From positions 3,462-10,131 of the forward strand of contig JALWBK010000130.1 in assembly GCA_027037155.1 (NCBI GenBank): a stretch of DNA of 6,670 bases, read 5' to 3'. Under the pieces are notes generated by a model that saw only the letters and a program-made list of their open reading frames with translations, searched no databases and was not told the origin of the DNA. Made by a program: the position numbers and the translations under genes. The stretch's first letter is position 1. The number at the start of each line of letters is the position of its first letter. This DNA is from a bacterium (lineage in GTDB: Bacteria > Thermosulfidibacterota > Thermosulfidibacteria > Thermosulfidibacterales > Thermosulfidibacteraceae). Positions 1-6,670 of this stretch are shown here, piece by piece.

Positions 1-33
1 GGCTAAGTCAGCAATAAAACTTGGAGGTCGGGG
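1..33 (+). other. Left-edge leader, possible tail of an upstream gene
   Basis: This short stretch precedes the first complete gene. Frame 1 stops at 4-6 and frame 3 stops at 15-17. Frame 2 is open from base 2 to a TGA at 41-43, so an upstream gene could end just inside the next gene. All three placements fit the tight packing of the following genes. There is no room for a recognisable promoter, so the gene at 34 is probably transcribed from upstream. Which frame is coding cannot be decided from 33 bases. Confidence 0.3.
23..28 (+). promoter_or_regulatory. Ribosome binding site for the HAMP protein
   Basis: GGAGGT lies five bases before the ATG at 34. It is a near-perfect Shine-Dalgarno match and fixes that start. 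Confidence 0.8.
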
Positions 34-816
34 ATGCTTTTGAGAAGGGTACCCATAAGGCGTAAGCTTATGTTTATAAGTGCTGGTTCCGTTTTGGTTG
101 TTTCTGCTGTGATTGGAGTAATGGCTGTGTTTTTCCATACGCACGTTCTGAATCAGCAGATAAAGGACGCCGGTACAAACATGGCCTATGCCTTGGAGAT
201 TTCTGTGAAGGAGCCACTTTTAGCCAACGATGTAGTTGGAGTGAAAAATCTCTCCGTGGCTTTTGCAAAGCCATTTTACGTCTTGATGGATGCCATTTAT
301 AAGGGTGATGGTACTTTGGCGGCTGTTAGTCCTGAGAACAAAGCAGCTCTTAAGCTTTTGGATCCGGCTTTTAAGAAGCTGATGTTGGAACCTGGAGATG
401 TTCATGTAGTTAAGCTGAGTCTCTCACAGCCTTTAAAGGTTAAAGGGCTTAGCTACTCCAGCGTCTTTGTTCTGCATAGAAAGATATACGCGGGAAGACT
501 TGGTCATATCTTTATTGTTATGCCCACCGCCTTTGAGGCTGTGGTGAAGACGCAGAAAAAGATGGTGATGTTTACCAATCTCATTTCCCTTCTGTTTATA
601 GTTATAGCCCTCGTTCTGATAACCGTGGTTGGCAGGGATATTGCTACAAGATTGGAGTACCTCAGGGGTAGGGCTGAGAGCATATCCTTAGGTGAGTTGG
701 ATGTTTCTATTGATTATGTGGAAGATGGTGATGAGATAGATGCTCTTGCTGAGGCTTTGGAGAGGATGAGGATCTCCCTCAAAGCGGCTATTGATAGGTT
801 GAGGAAGAGGAAATGA
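34..816 (+). CDS. Two-TM membrane receptor-like protein with C-terminal HAMP domain and no output domain
   Basis: A 260-residue inner-membrane protein. A basic N-terminus (RRVPIRRK) precedes TM1 at about residues 12-33. An extracytoplasmic region of roughly 145 residues (about 34-178) follows, then TM2 at about 179-199. A HAMP domain (about 200-252) follows, with the typical pattern ISLGELD...[13 protein letters not shown]. The protein stops about eight residues later in a basic tail, so it has no kinase, methyl-accepting or cyclase output domain. HAMP domains normally pass a conformational signal from the membrane to a cytoplasmic effector; here the effector would have to be a separate protein. 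The gene overlaps the following GTPase gene by four bases (ATGA), which makes that GTPase the obvious candidate partner; this is inference. The sensor region matches no named domain that I recognise. The start is fixed by a GGAGGT ribosome binding site. Confidence 0.85.
   Translation: MLLRRVPIRRKLMFISAGSVLVVSAVIGVMAVFFHTHVLNQQIKDAGTNMAYALEISVKEPLLANDVVGVKNLSVAFAKPFYVLMDAIYKGDGTLAAVSPENKAALKLLDPAFKKLMLEPGDVHVVKLSLSQPLKVKGLSYSSVFVLHRKIYAGRLGHIFIVMPTAFEAVVKTQKKMVMFTNLISLLFIVIALVLITVVGRDIATRLEYLRGRAESISLGELDVSIDYVEDGDEIDALAEALERMRISLKAAIDRLRKRK
801..805 (+). promoter_or_regulatory. Ribosome binding site for the MglA-like GTPase
   Basis: GAGGA ends seven bases before the ATG at 813 and lies inside the last codons of the HAMP gene. 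Together with the ATGA overlap it supports translational coupling of the two genes. Confidence 0.6.
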
Positions 817-1379
817 TAGTAACACCTGAGAATATCAGAATTAAGGTTGTTTACTATGGCCCCGGTGCTTCGGGTAAGACCACTTCAGTAAGGTATATAG
901 CACAGAAGTTGGGAGCCAAGAATCTTGTGGAGATAAGCGAGGCTACAGGCCGAACCGTCTTTTTTGACTATCTTCCGGTGGCAAAGAGAATAGGTGATAG
1001 GGAGGTTTTGGTCTCTCTATATACCGTGGCGGGGCAGGCCGTTTATGCTACCACCAAAAAGCTCATTCTCAACGGAGCGGATGGGATTGTCTTTGTGGCT
1101 GACTCTTCAAAGGAGAGATTGGAAGAGAATGTAGCCTTTTTGAAGGAGCTTGATGAGTTCTTGAGAGAGATCGGTATGGATCTCAACTACATTCCCTTTG
1201 TTCTGCAGTACAACAAGAGGGATCTTGAAGATGCCCTGCCTTTGGATGTGCTTCAGGAGAGGTTGAATACCTTTGGTGTTCCCTTCTACGAAACAGTTGC
1301 CTGTGAGGGGAGGGGGGTCTTGGAGGTATTTGATGCTATAGTGGCTCTGATACTTGATAGATATGGGGTGGGCTGCTGA
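813..1379 (+). CDS. MglA-like small Ras-superfamily GTPase
   Basis: A 188-residue cytoplasmic GTPase, about the length of MglA (roughly 195). The P-loop is GPGASGKT at residues 16-23, inside the MglA-like context VVYYGPGxSGKTT. The arginine in [11 protein letters not shown] (R47) matches the intrinsic arginine finger of MglA. Switch II reads YTVAGQ (T71, G74, Q75), with the MglA-type threonine where Ras has the DxxG aspartate. The guanine-specificity motif is NKRD (N134, K135, D137), and ETVA at 160-163 sits at the G5 position. MglA proteins switch cell polarity and drive gliding or type IV pilus motility, usually with the GAP MglB (roadblock fold). No MglB is present in this window. The tight overlap with the HAMP membrane protein suggests that it reads out that receptor. 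It also overlaps purB by one base. The family assignment is firm; the cellular role is not. Confidence 0.88.
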   Translation: MIVTPENIRIKVVYYGPGASGKTTSVRYIAQKLGAKNLVEISEATGRTVFFDYLPVAKRIGDREVLVSLYTVAGQAVYATTKKLILNGADGIVFVADSSKERLEENVAFLKELDEFLREIGMDLNYIPFVLQYNKRDLEDALPLDVLQERLNTFGVPFYETVACEGRGVLEVFDAIVALILDRYGVGC

Positions 1380-2803
1380 TGATGGGATTTGAGCATCCTT
1401 TGGTGGAAAGATACGCGTCCAAAAGAATGATGGAGCTCTTCTCTCCAAAGAAGAAGTTTACCACCTGGAGGCAGCTCTGGGTGGCTTTGGCTGAGGTGGA
1501 GAGGGAGCTTGGTCTTCCCATAACTGAAGAGCAGATAGAGGAGTTGAAGGCCAACGTTGAGAATCTGAATCTGGAAAGGGCCAAGGAGCTTGAGCGTATC
1601 TTTAAGCACGACGTTATGGCTCACATCCACGCCTTTGGAGAGCAGTGTCCCAAGGCAAAAGGCATCATTCATCTTGGAGCCACCAGTTGCTATGTCACGG
1701 ACAATACCGATGTTATCATCATCAGAGATGCGCTGAGGATCGTCCTTGAGAGGCTGGTTAACGTTATAGCGGTTTTGTCGGATTTTGCCCAAAGGTATAA
1801 AGAGATGCCCTGTTTGGGGTATACCCACCTTCAGGTGGCTCAGCCAACTACCGTTGGTAAGAGGGCTGCTTTGTGGCTGCAGGACTTTGTGGAGGATTTG
1901 AGAAACGTTGAGTTCGTTCTTGAGAACCTCAAGTTTAGAGGTGTAAAGGGCACCACAGGCACTCAGGACAGCTTTCTGAAGCTCTTTGGAGGGGATGAGG
2001 AGAAGGTTAAAGAGCTGGATAGAAGGGTCGCTGAGAGATTTGGCTTTAAAAAGAGATTCATCGTAACCGGGCAGACCTACACCAGAAAGCAGGACTATTT
2101 TGTTGCTCAGGCCCTTTCAGGCATTGCCCAGTCTGCCCACAAGATGGCTACGGATATCAGGATTCTCATGTCCTTTGGTGAGATAGAGGAGCCCTTTGGG
2201 AAGGAGCAGGTGGGCTCTTCTGCCATGCCTTACAAGCGGAATCCCATGAAGTCAGAGAGGATGTGTGCCCTTTCCCGGTTTGTCATGTCGCTTTTGGAGT
2301 CTTTTGAGTACACCCATGCCACCCAATGGATGGAGAGAACCTTGGACGATTCTGCCATCAGAAGGTTGGCCATACCAGAGATGTTTATGGCTACTGATGC
2401 GGTGCTCATTCTGGCTGCCAACGTGGTTGGTGGTTTGGTGGTGTATCCTAAGGTCATTGATAAAAGGTTAAGGGAAAACTTGCCCTTTGTGGCGGTGGAA
2501 GAGATACTGATGGAGGCGGTTAAAAGGGGAGGGGATAGGCAGAAGCTGCACGATAAGATACGTAGATACGCCTTTGAGGCATCAAAGAAGGTGAAAGAGG
2601 GGGGTACCAACGATCTGCTTGACAGGATAGCTGCCGATGAAGAGTTTGGCCTGAGCAAGGAGGATCTTGACAACTTGCTTGATCCCAAGCGCTTCATAGG
2701 AAGGGCTCCCTCTCAGGTGGTGGAGTTTATGAAAGAAGAGGTGGAGCCTATACTTGAAAGATACAAAGATCTTATAGGCGGTGTTGAGGAAGTAAGGGTT
2801 TGA
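1379..2803 (+). CDS. purB: Adenylosuccinate lyase, long (animal ADSL-like) type
   Basis: Fumarase/aspartase-superfamily enzyme that splits SAICAR to AICAR and adenylosuccinate to AMP, releasing fumarate in both steps of purine synthesis. At 474 residues it is longer than the common bacterial PurB (about 430). The signature loop is [11 protein letters not shown] at 279-289, with catalytic Ser281 and Lys286. The catalytic histidines are His78 (KHDVMAH) and His150 (GYTH). [13 protein letters not shown] (99-111) and [11 protein letters not shown] (186-196) also match. From memory these segments, and the C-terminal [19 protein letters not shown] and GRAPSQVV blocks, resemble human ADSL more than the E. 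coli or B. subtilis enzymes. Position 153 is Val where QPAQ is usual. The start is ATG at 1379, overlapping the GTPase stop (TGATG), with a weak GGGGTG eight bases upstream. A second ATG at 1382 is equally plausible. The enzyme is likely tetrameric and cytosolic. Confidence 0.95.
   Translation: MMGFEHPLVERYASKRMMELFSPKKKFTTWRQLWVALAEVERELGLPITEEQIEELKANVENLNLERAKELERIFKHDVMAHIHAFGEQCPKAKGIIHLGATSCYVTDNTDVIIIRDALRIVLERLVNVIAVLSDFAQRYKEMPCLGYTHLQVAQPTTVGKRAALWLQDFVEDLRNVEFVLENLKFRGVKGTTGTQDSFLKLFGGDEEKVKELDRRVAERFGFKKRFIVTGQTYTRKQDYFVAQALSGIAQSAHKMATDIRILMSFGEIEEPFGKEQVGSSAMPYKRNPMKSERMCALSRFVMSLLESFEYTHATQWMERTLDDSAIRRLAIPEMFMATDAVLILAANVVGGLVVYPKVIDKRLRENLPFVAVEEILMEAVKRGGDRQKLHDKIRRYAFEASKKVKEGGTNDLLDRIAADEEFGLSKEDLDNLLDPKRFIGRAPSQVVEFMKEEVEPILERYKDLIGGVEEVRV
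2786..2790 (+). promoter_or_regulatory. Ribosome binding site supporting a TTG start for nfi
   Basis: GAGGA inside the end of purB ends nine bases before TTG at 2800. A second purine run, AAGGG at 2794-2798, is too close to TTG to serve well. This supports TTG as the initiator, since no ATG is available near this point. Confidence 0.5.
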
Positions 2804-3474
2804 CACCTGTTATCTCCCATCCCTGGAAGCTCACCTATAAAGAGGCGGTGGAGCTTCAAAGATCCTTATCATCTAAAGTTGTAAGGGAAGGTTCTCCCTA
2901 TGTTAGGTTGATTGCAGGTATAGATTGTTCCGCTTCAAAGTTTGGCAAAGTGGGCTTTGCGGCTGTTGTGGTGGTGAGTTACCCTGAGCTTGAGGTGGTG
3001 GAGGTTGCCTCTGCTTCGGGGGAGTTGAATATGCCCTACATTCCGGGACTTCTCTCTTTTAGAGAGACCCCCCTGATAATAAAGGCCTTAGAAAAACTAA
3101 GGTACGATCCGGATATCTTTATGGTGGACGGACAAGGGATAGCTCATCCGAGACGTTTGGGCATAGCTTCTCATATAGGTGTCATCTTTGACAAACCTTC
3201 TATTGGTGTTGCTAAAAGTAAGCTTGTTGGTAGCTTTGAAGAGCCTGGATTGGAGAAGGGTAGCTGGAGCTATCTTACCGATGGCAATGAGGTGATAGGT
3301 GCTGTTTTAAGAACAAGGGACAGGGTAAAGCCAGTGTTTGTTTCTGTTGGGCACAAGGTTTCTTTGGATTTTGCCGTTGAGCTCGTTCTGTCCTGCTGTC
3401 TTAGGTATAGGCTCCCAGAGCCCACCAGGTTGGCTCACATAGAGGTCAACAGGGTCAGAAGGCTCAGCTCTTAG
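2800..3474 (+). CDS. nfi: Endonuclease V (deoxyinosine 3' endonuclease)
   Basis: DNA repair nuclease that nicks the second phosphodiester bond 3' of deoxyinosine, the product of adenine deamination. At 224 residues it is close to the Thermotoga maritima enzyme, and the key residues fall at nearly the same positions. Asp42 (AGIDCS), Glu89 (SFRE) and Asp110 (MVDGQG) are the metal-binding acids. Tyr80 in MPYIPG is the strand-separating wedge. His116 (GIAHPRRLG), Lys139 (GVAKSKL) and His213 (LAHIE) are also present. All residues known to matter for catalysis are intact, so it should be active. It starts with TTG, whose last two bases are the first two of the purB TGA (overlap 2801-2803). The 3' end overlaps convergent nadE by 11 bp. 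Thermophiles suffer more hydrolytic deamination, which fits retention of the enzyme. Confidence 0.95.
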   Translation: MTPVISHPWKLTYKEAVELQRSLSSKVVREGSPYVRLIAGIDCSASKFGKVGFAAVVVVSYPELEVVEVASASGELNMPYIPGLLSFRETPLIIKALEKLRYDPDIFMVDGQGIAHPRRLGIASHIGVIFDKPSIGVAKSKLVGSFEEPGLEKGSWSYLTDGNEVIGAVLRTRDRVKPVFVSVGHKVSLDFAVELVLSCCLRYRLPEPTRLAHIEVNRVRRLSS

Positions 3475-5203
3475 CAAAGGGTCTAAACTTGTTGGTTATA
3501 GGTAGTCTGCGGTCCTTTCCAAAAGCCCTTGGGGTGATCTTTATACCAGGTGGAGCTTGGCGGCGCTTATACTCGTTGCGATCCACCATCTGTATCACCC
3601 TCTTCACCGTTTCCTCGTCAAAGCCCATGGCCACTATCTCTCTGTAGGAGCGGTCCTCTTCAACGTAGGCTTTCAGTATGGGATCAAGCACCTCGTAAGG
3701 CGGTAGTGTATCCTGGTCGGTCTGATTGGGCCTTAGCTCGGCGGAAGGCGGCTTTGTAAGGACTCTCTTGGGTATCACGTCAAAGCCTTTGGTTCTGTTA
3801 TAGTACTCCGCCAGCCTGTACACCATGGTCTTCATTACATCTTTGATGACTGCAAATCCGCCTGCCATGTCTCCGTAGAGCGTAGCGTATCCACAGCTCA
3901 TCTCGCTCTTATTACCTGTGGTAAGCACCAGCCATCCGAACTTGTTGGAGATAGACATCAGGATGGTGCCCCTTATTCTCGCCTGCAGATTCTCTTCAGT
4001 CACATCTTCGGGCATATCGCCCCAGACGTTCTTTTTCAGCTCCTGATTGAAGGTGTAAAATATATCCTTAATGGGTACCGTATAGGTCTGAATGCCCAAG
4101 TTTTTGGCAAGCTCTTCTGCGTCTTCTATGCTCTCCCGGGAGGTGTATTGAGAGGGCATAAGCACCCCAACCACTCTCTCGGGCCCCAGGGCTTCCTTGG
4201 CTATAGCGGCTACCAAAGATGAGTCTATGCCACCGGAGAGACCAATGAGCACCTTTTTGAATCCGTTTTTGTTCACATAGTCCCTCGTGCCTACCACCAG
4301 TGCCTTGAAAATCTCCTCTTCAACGGGGGGCGACTCCTCTATCCTTGGAGCTATGGGTTCTCTGTCCCACTTTTCGTATGGGGCAACGAAGACTCTTTCC
4401 ACTTTACCTTCGGCTAAGTTGCTCTCCTTCCTTATCCTCGGATCGTGGAGCCTTGTTCTGAGTACCGACTCTGCGTTAATATCTATAATCAACAGGTCCT
4501 CTTCAAATATCTTTGCCCTCGCGAGGATGCTTCCCTGGGGGCTAACCAAAAAGCTTCCCCCGTCAAACACCAGCTCGTCCTGTCCTCCCACAAGATTCAC
4601 ATAAGCTACATAGACGATAGAGTCCATTCCCCTTACAGAGATCATCTTTTCCCTGTACTCTCGCTTTCCGGCGTAGAAGGGGGAGGCCGAGATGTTTATG
4701 ATGAGCTCTGCCCCTGCAAGGGACTGTAGGTGTCCTGGCCCGTCGGGGTACCATATATCTTCGCAGATGTTTACCCCAACTCTGCAGCCCCTTATTTCGT
4801 ATATAGGAATCCTCCTACCTCTGCTGAAGTATCTGTCTTCATCGTAAACCGAATAGGTGGGCAGAAATATCTTGTGGTACACATCCACTATCTTGTGCTG
4901 GTATATTATGGCAGCGGCATTGTATATGTCTTCATTGAGGTCCACGAATCCCACAATGGCGACTATGTTACCCACATTTTTTGCTATCTCGTGGATGGTT
5001 TCCATGTTGCGCTCTATGAATTGGGGCTTGAGCAGTAGATCTTCAGGAGGGTAACCTGTAACCGAAAGTTCTGGAAAGGCTATTATGTCAACTCTGTTTT
5101 CCTCAGCCTTTGAGATGGCGTCTAAAATCTTTGCTTTGTTACCTTCAAAGTCGCCTACTGTGAAGTTGAGCTGGGCAAGGGCTATGCGTAGTTTCCTCAC
5201 CAT
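3464..5203 (-). CDS. nadE: Glutamine-dependent NAD+ synthetase
   Basis: Makes NAD+ from deamido-NAD+ (NaAD), ATP and glutamine, the last step of NAD synthesis. It is a two-domain protein of about 579 residues. The N-terminal nitrilase-like glutaminase domain (about 1-265) has its Glu-Lys-Cys triad at Glu45 ([15 protein letters not shown]), Lys111 (YHKIFLPTY) and Cys147 (VNICEDIW). The C-terminal synthetase domain has the ATP pyrophosphatase P-loop SGGIDS at 323-328, followed by TTGNKSE. With its own glutaminase domain it should not need free ammonia. The frame is open upstream to a TTG at 5230, but that start would overlap the permease gene and has no ribosome binding site. ATG at 5203 lies four bases after the permease stop, has a weak GGTAG before it, and gives the usual [13 protein letters not shown]-terminus. 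It is likely co-transcribed with the permease, though no functional link is obvious. Confidence 0.95.
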   Translation of the reverse strand: MVRKLRIALAQLNFTVGDFEGNKAKILDAISKAEENRVDIIAFPELSVTGYPPEDLLLKPQFIERNMETIHEIAKNVGNIVAIVGFVDLNEDIYNAAAIIYQHKIVDVYHKIFLPTYSVYDEDRYFSRGRRIPIYEIRGCRVGVNICEDIWYPDGPGHLQSLAGAELIINISASPFYAGKREYREKMISVRGMDSIVYVAYVNLVGGQDELVFDGGSFLVSPQGSILARAKIFEEDLLIIDINAESVLRTRLHDPRIRKESNLAEGKVERVFVAPYEKWDREPIAPRIEESPPVEEEIFKALVVGTRDYVNKNGFKKVLIGLSGGIDSSLVAAIAKEALGPERVVGVLMPSQYTSRESIEDAEELAKNLGIQTYTVPIKDIFYTFNQELKKNVWGDMPEDVTEENLQARIRGTILMSISNKFGWLVLTTGNKSEMSCGYATLYGDMAGGFAVIKDVMKTMVYRLAEYYNRTKGFDVIPKRVLTKPPSAELRPNQTDQDTLPPYEVLDPILKAYVEEDRSYREIVAMGFDEETVKRVIQMVDRNEYKRRQAPPGIKITPRAFGKDRRLPITNKFRPFAKS

Positions 5204-5207
5204 GCTT

Positions 5208-6209
5208 CTACCATTTGCCAGCAAAGGCAAACAAAATCAATAGCAGAACTGCGCAAAGGTGCTTGAATGTCTGGGCAATACCTCCCTGGGTGACGGTGAT
5301 TTTCCAGCTCTGATTTGCCAGCAAGGCGTCGGCGATGAGGGCAAAAAGTACCGATACGATAACTATGGTGAGAAGGTAAAGCACAAGGGTTTTGCTCCCC
5401 AGTCTGCCCTTTATGAAGGCTATGGAGACCGTGTTTGTGGCAGGTCCTGCTATAAGAAAGATTATGACGCTTCCAGGAGGGAACCCTTTGGATACTAAGG
5501 CGGCGGCTATAGGTATGGACCCTGTTGCGCACACGTACATGGACATGGCTATGACAAGCACAGCTACGTAAGATAGATTGTGTGTAGTTAGAAAATTCAC
5601 CACACCCTGTGGGAGCAAGGTAGCAATCACACCGCCCAATAGCACTCCGAGCAGTATCCACTTCCTTGTACTTGCTGTGAGGGTGGAAAAGCCGTATTTA
5701 ATGGCCTCTTTTAACCTGTCAACCTTCGTGGGTGTTTCGTGGGTAGAGCAGGAGCTTCCAGTGCAGCAACAGCAGGATTGTGGGGATGCCTCAATGTTCT
5801 CTTCCTCTTTGCTCAGCAGATTGGTTAAAAAGCCCGATAGTAAACCTGCAGTTGTTGCGGCCAGTATTCTCAGCACAGTTATGGGTAATCTTAAGAGGGA
5901 GTATGTGGCTAAGATGGAGTCAACACCAGTGGTGGGTGTGGAAAGGAGGAAGGAGACTATGGAACCCTTGCTCGCTCCCTCTCTCTTAAGATGCTCTGCA
6001 ACAGGTAGAACTCCACAGGAGCAAAGGGGTAGAGGAATCCCAAAAAGCGTTGCCTTCAATATGCTTTTAAAGTCTCTGCCTGAGAGATGCTTGTATATTA
6101 CTTCTGTTGGTACGAATGCGTGAATGAGTCCGGCTGTCAGATACCCCACTAAGAGATACGGGCTCATCTCCGCCAGCAGTTGCCACGTGACAAGTATAAG
6201 CTCTTTAAT
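5208..6209 (-). CDS. Cys-rich permease, ArsP/DUF318 superfamily, SO_0444-like metal efflux type; probable ATT start
   Basis: Polytopic inner-membrane permease of about 333 residues if started at ATT 6209 (319 from ATG 6167). Numbering here is from ATT. Two similar halves carry the family motif: [11 protein letters not shown] with Cys63 and Cys65, and [14 protein letters not shown] with Cys227. Hydrophobic segments lie at about 5-33, 105-131, 184-207, 214-239, 246-266, 273-297 and 315-331. A soluble loop between the halves holds a [10 protein letters not shown] cluster (Cys146-149, Cys154) with His157, typical of the SO_0444-like branch implicated in Cu/Zn efflux. ATG 6167 would cut off the conserved N-terminal WQLLAEM segment and TM1 would begin abruptly. 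The coding frame runs upstream to a stop at 6231-6233 with no ATG, GTG or TTG, but with AGGAGG six bases before ATT 6209. The substrate is inferred, not shown; arsenical export is the alternative. Confidence 0.82.
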   Translation of the reverse strand: MKELILVTWQLLAEMSPYLLVGYLTAGLIHAFVPTEVIYKHLSGRDFKSILKATLFGIPLPLCSCGVLPVAEHLKREGASKGSIVSFLLSTPTTGVDSILATYSLLRLPITVLRILAATTAGLLSGFLTNLLSKEEENIEASPQSCCCCTGSSCSTHETPTKVDRLKEAIKYGFSTLTASTRKWILLGVLLGGVIATLLPQGVVNFLTTHNLSYVAVLVIAMSMYVCATGSIPIAAALVSKGFPPGSVIIFLIAGPATNTVSIAFIKGRLGSKTLVLYLLTIVIVSVLFALIADALLANQSWKITVTQGGIAQTFKHLCAVLLLILFAFAGKW

Positions 6210-6657
6210 TCTGTTCCTCCTGCAGCTTATTTAACGCCTCTTTTATTTTCTTAAGTAAATCGGCTGGGTTCTTTATGGGGTACTCAATTGATTCTAAAAT
6301 CCTTTCGCTGTCGATGCCCTCTATCTTGATACCTGCAAGCCTATCTCGTAACTCTTCCTCGTTTATAGGGAATTTGAGCCCCTTGATTTTTCTCAGCACC
6401 TCAACGGGCCAGGTTATCTCCAGTGCCTCTCCTGCAGGAGAGAGTATACTCAGGATTAGGTCAAGGTTGTCCCTTCCCTCTTTTATCTCTCTGTAGGCCA
6501 TCTTTGCCAGTCCACCTGCTGTGTGTGCCTTCAGGGTCTTTTCTTGGAGTTCCCCTTCTAACTTTTTCATAACTATCTCTTCATCTGCCCTGAGAATGTT
6601 TCTTACCGTCTGACGGGTGAGTCCTAAGTACTGGGCTATCTGGTCTTCGGTTTTCAT
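6205..6657 (-). CDS. Small helix-turn-helix protein of unknown function (start may lie outside the window)
   Basis: 150 residues from the ATG at 6657. Residues 4-22 form a clear helix-turn-helix (DQIAQYLGLTRQTVRNIL), so DNA binding is likely. The rest is helical and charged: a central segment with AGGLAKMAYREIKEG (47-61), then a hydrophobic ILSILSPAG stretch, and a Lys/Glu-rich C-terminus (ADLLKKIKEALNKLQEEQ) that may form a coiled coil. I do not recognise the family beyond the motif. An AGGGAG lies three bases before the ATG, which is close for a ribosome binding site. The frame also stays open to the window edge, so the protein may be longer. The gene overlaps the permease by five bases if ATT is the permease start, so it could be an operon regulator. 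It shows no Cys/His metal site like those of ArsR or CueR regulators. Confidence 0.7.
   Translation of the reverse strand: MKTEDQIAQYLGLTRQTVRNILRADEEIVMKKLEGELQEKTLKAHTAGGLAKMAYREIKEGRDNLDLILSILSPAGEALEITWPVEVLRKIKGLKFPINEEELRDRLAGIKIEGIDSERILESIEYPIKNPADLLKKIKEALNKLQEEQN
6216..6221 (-). promoter_or_regulatory. Perfect ribosome binding site AGGAGG for the permease
   Basis: A full Shine-Dalgarno sequence inside the last codons of the helix-turn-helix gene. Exactly six bases separate it from ATT at 6209, which is in the permease frame. It is 48 bases from the first in-frame ATG (6167), too far to serve that codon. This site is the main evidence for the non-canonical start. Confidence 0.7.
6427..6442. 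repeat. 16-bp perfect palindrome inside the helix-turn-helix gene
   Basis: CTCTCCTGCAGGAGAG reads the same on both strands with no spacer. It lies in codons for SPAGE in the small DNA-binding protein. It could be an internal operator or a chance result of codon choice. No second copy was seen in the window. Confidence 0.5.
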
Positions 6658-6670
6658 GAGCTCCCTGGAC

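Noticed and set aside
34..816. Methyl-accepting chemotaxis protein or histidine kinase fragment
   Set aside because: It has a clean stop soon after HAMP with an ATGA overlap, and no kinase or signalling-domain sequence appears downstream in any frame, so it is a HAMP-only protein rather than a broken one.
1286..1828. 180-residue minus-strand open frame across the GTPase/purB junction
   Set aside because: It lies opposite conserved MglA and PurB motifs and shows no protein-like features.
3051..3066. Inverted repeat TCTCT/AGAGA with a T-rich centre, considered as a terminator
   Set aside because: It lies within the conserved wedge-to-Glu89 region of endonuclease V; the Ts are in the loop and no T-tract follows the stem.
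3519..3532. CCAA/TTGG inverted repeat near the convergent gene ends
   Set aside because: The stem is only four base pairs with no T-tract, and it is within nadE coding sequence.
5204..5230. TTG start giving nadE nine extra residues
   Set aside because: It overlaps the permease end, lacks a ribosome binding site, and the extra residues are not typical of NAD synthetase. ATG at 5203 fits better.
5578..6123. 181-residue plus-strand open frame opposite the permease
   Set aside because: It is antisense to a well-supported membrane protein, has no ribosome binding site or recognisable domain, and its composition is that of a complement shadow.
6165..6167. ATG at 6167 as the permease start
   Set aside because: Not excluded, but only a purine run with no spacing precedes it, and it would remove a conserved-looking N-terminal segment that follows a perfect AGGAGG plus ATT.

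Overview
The window is almost solid coding sequence. It is probably from a thermophilic, Gram-negative-type bacterium: proteins rich in Lys, Glu, Ile and Val, heavy AGA/AGG use for arginine, gene junctions of only a few bases, and an MglA-type GTPase. The organism cannot be named from this; an Aquificota, Thermosulfidibacter or Thermodesulfobacteria-like lineage would fit, with low confidence. I see no mobile element, tRNA, rRNA, CRISPR array or clear terminator. No stretch of more than 300 bases lacks a gene.

Left half, plus strand (34-3474): four genes are chained by start/stop overlaps. A two-TM receptor-like protein ends in a HAMP domain and has no output domain. It overlaps (ATGA) an MglA-like Ras-superfamily GTPase. 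The GTPase overlaps (TGATG) purB, adenylosuccinate lyase of the long type also found in animals. purB overlaps (TTGA) nfi, endonuclease V, which starts with TTG. The layout suggests one transcript joining a membrane-to-GTPase signalling pair with a purine synthesis enzyme and a repair enzyme for deaminated purines.

Right half, minus strand (3464-6670, transcribed from right to left): a small helix-turn-helix protein of unknown role, whose start may lie outside the window, then a Cys-rich permease of the ArsP/DUF318 superfamily (SO_0444-like metal efflux type), then nadE, glutamine-dependent NAD+ synthetase. The two halves converge and the 3' ends of nfi and nadE overlap by 11 bp.

The two most notable observations are as follows. 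(1) The permease reading frame has no ATG, GTG or TTG at the position implied by its N-terminal homology. It has a perfect AGGAGG six bases before an in-frame ATT that overlaps the upstream stop codon, so ATT is the likely start codon. (2) The HAMP-only receptor is translationally coupled to an MglA-like GTPase, a candidate receptor-to-small-GTPase signalling module.
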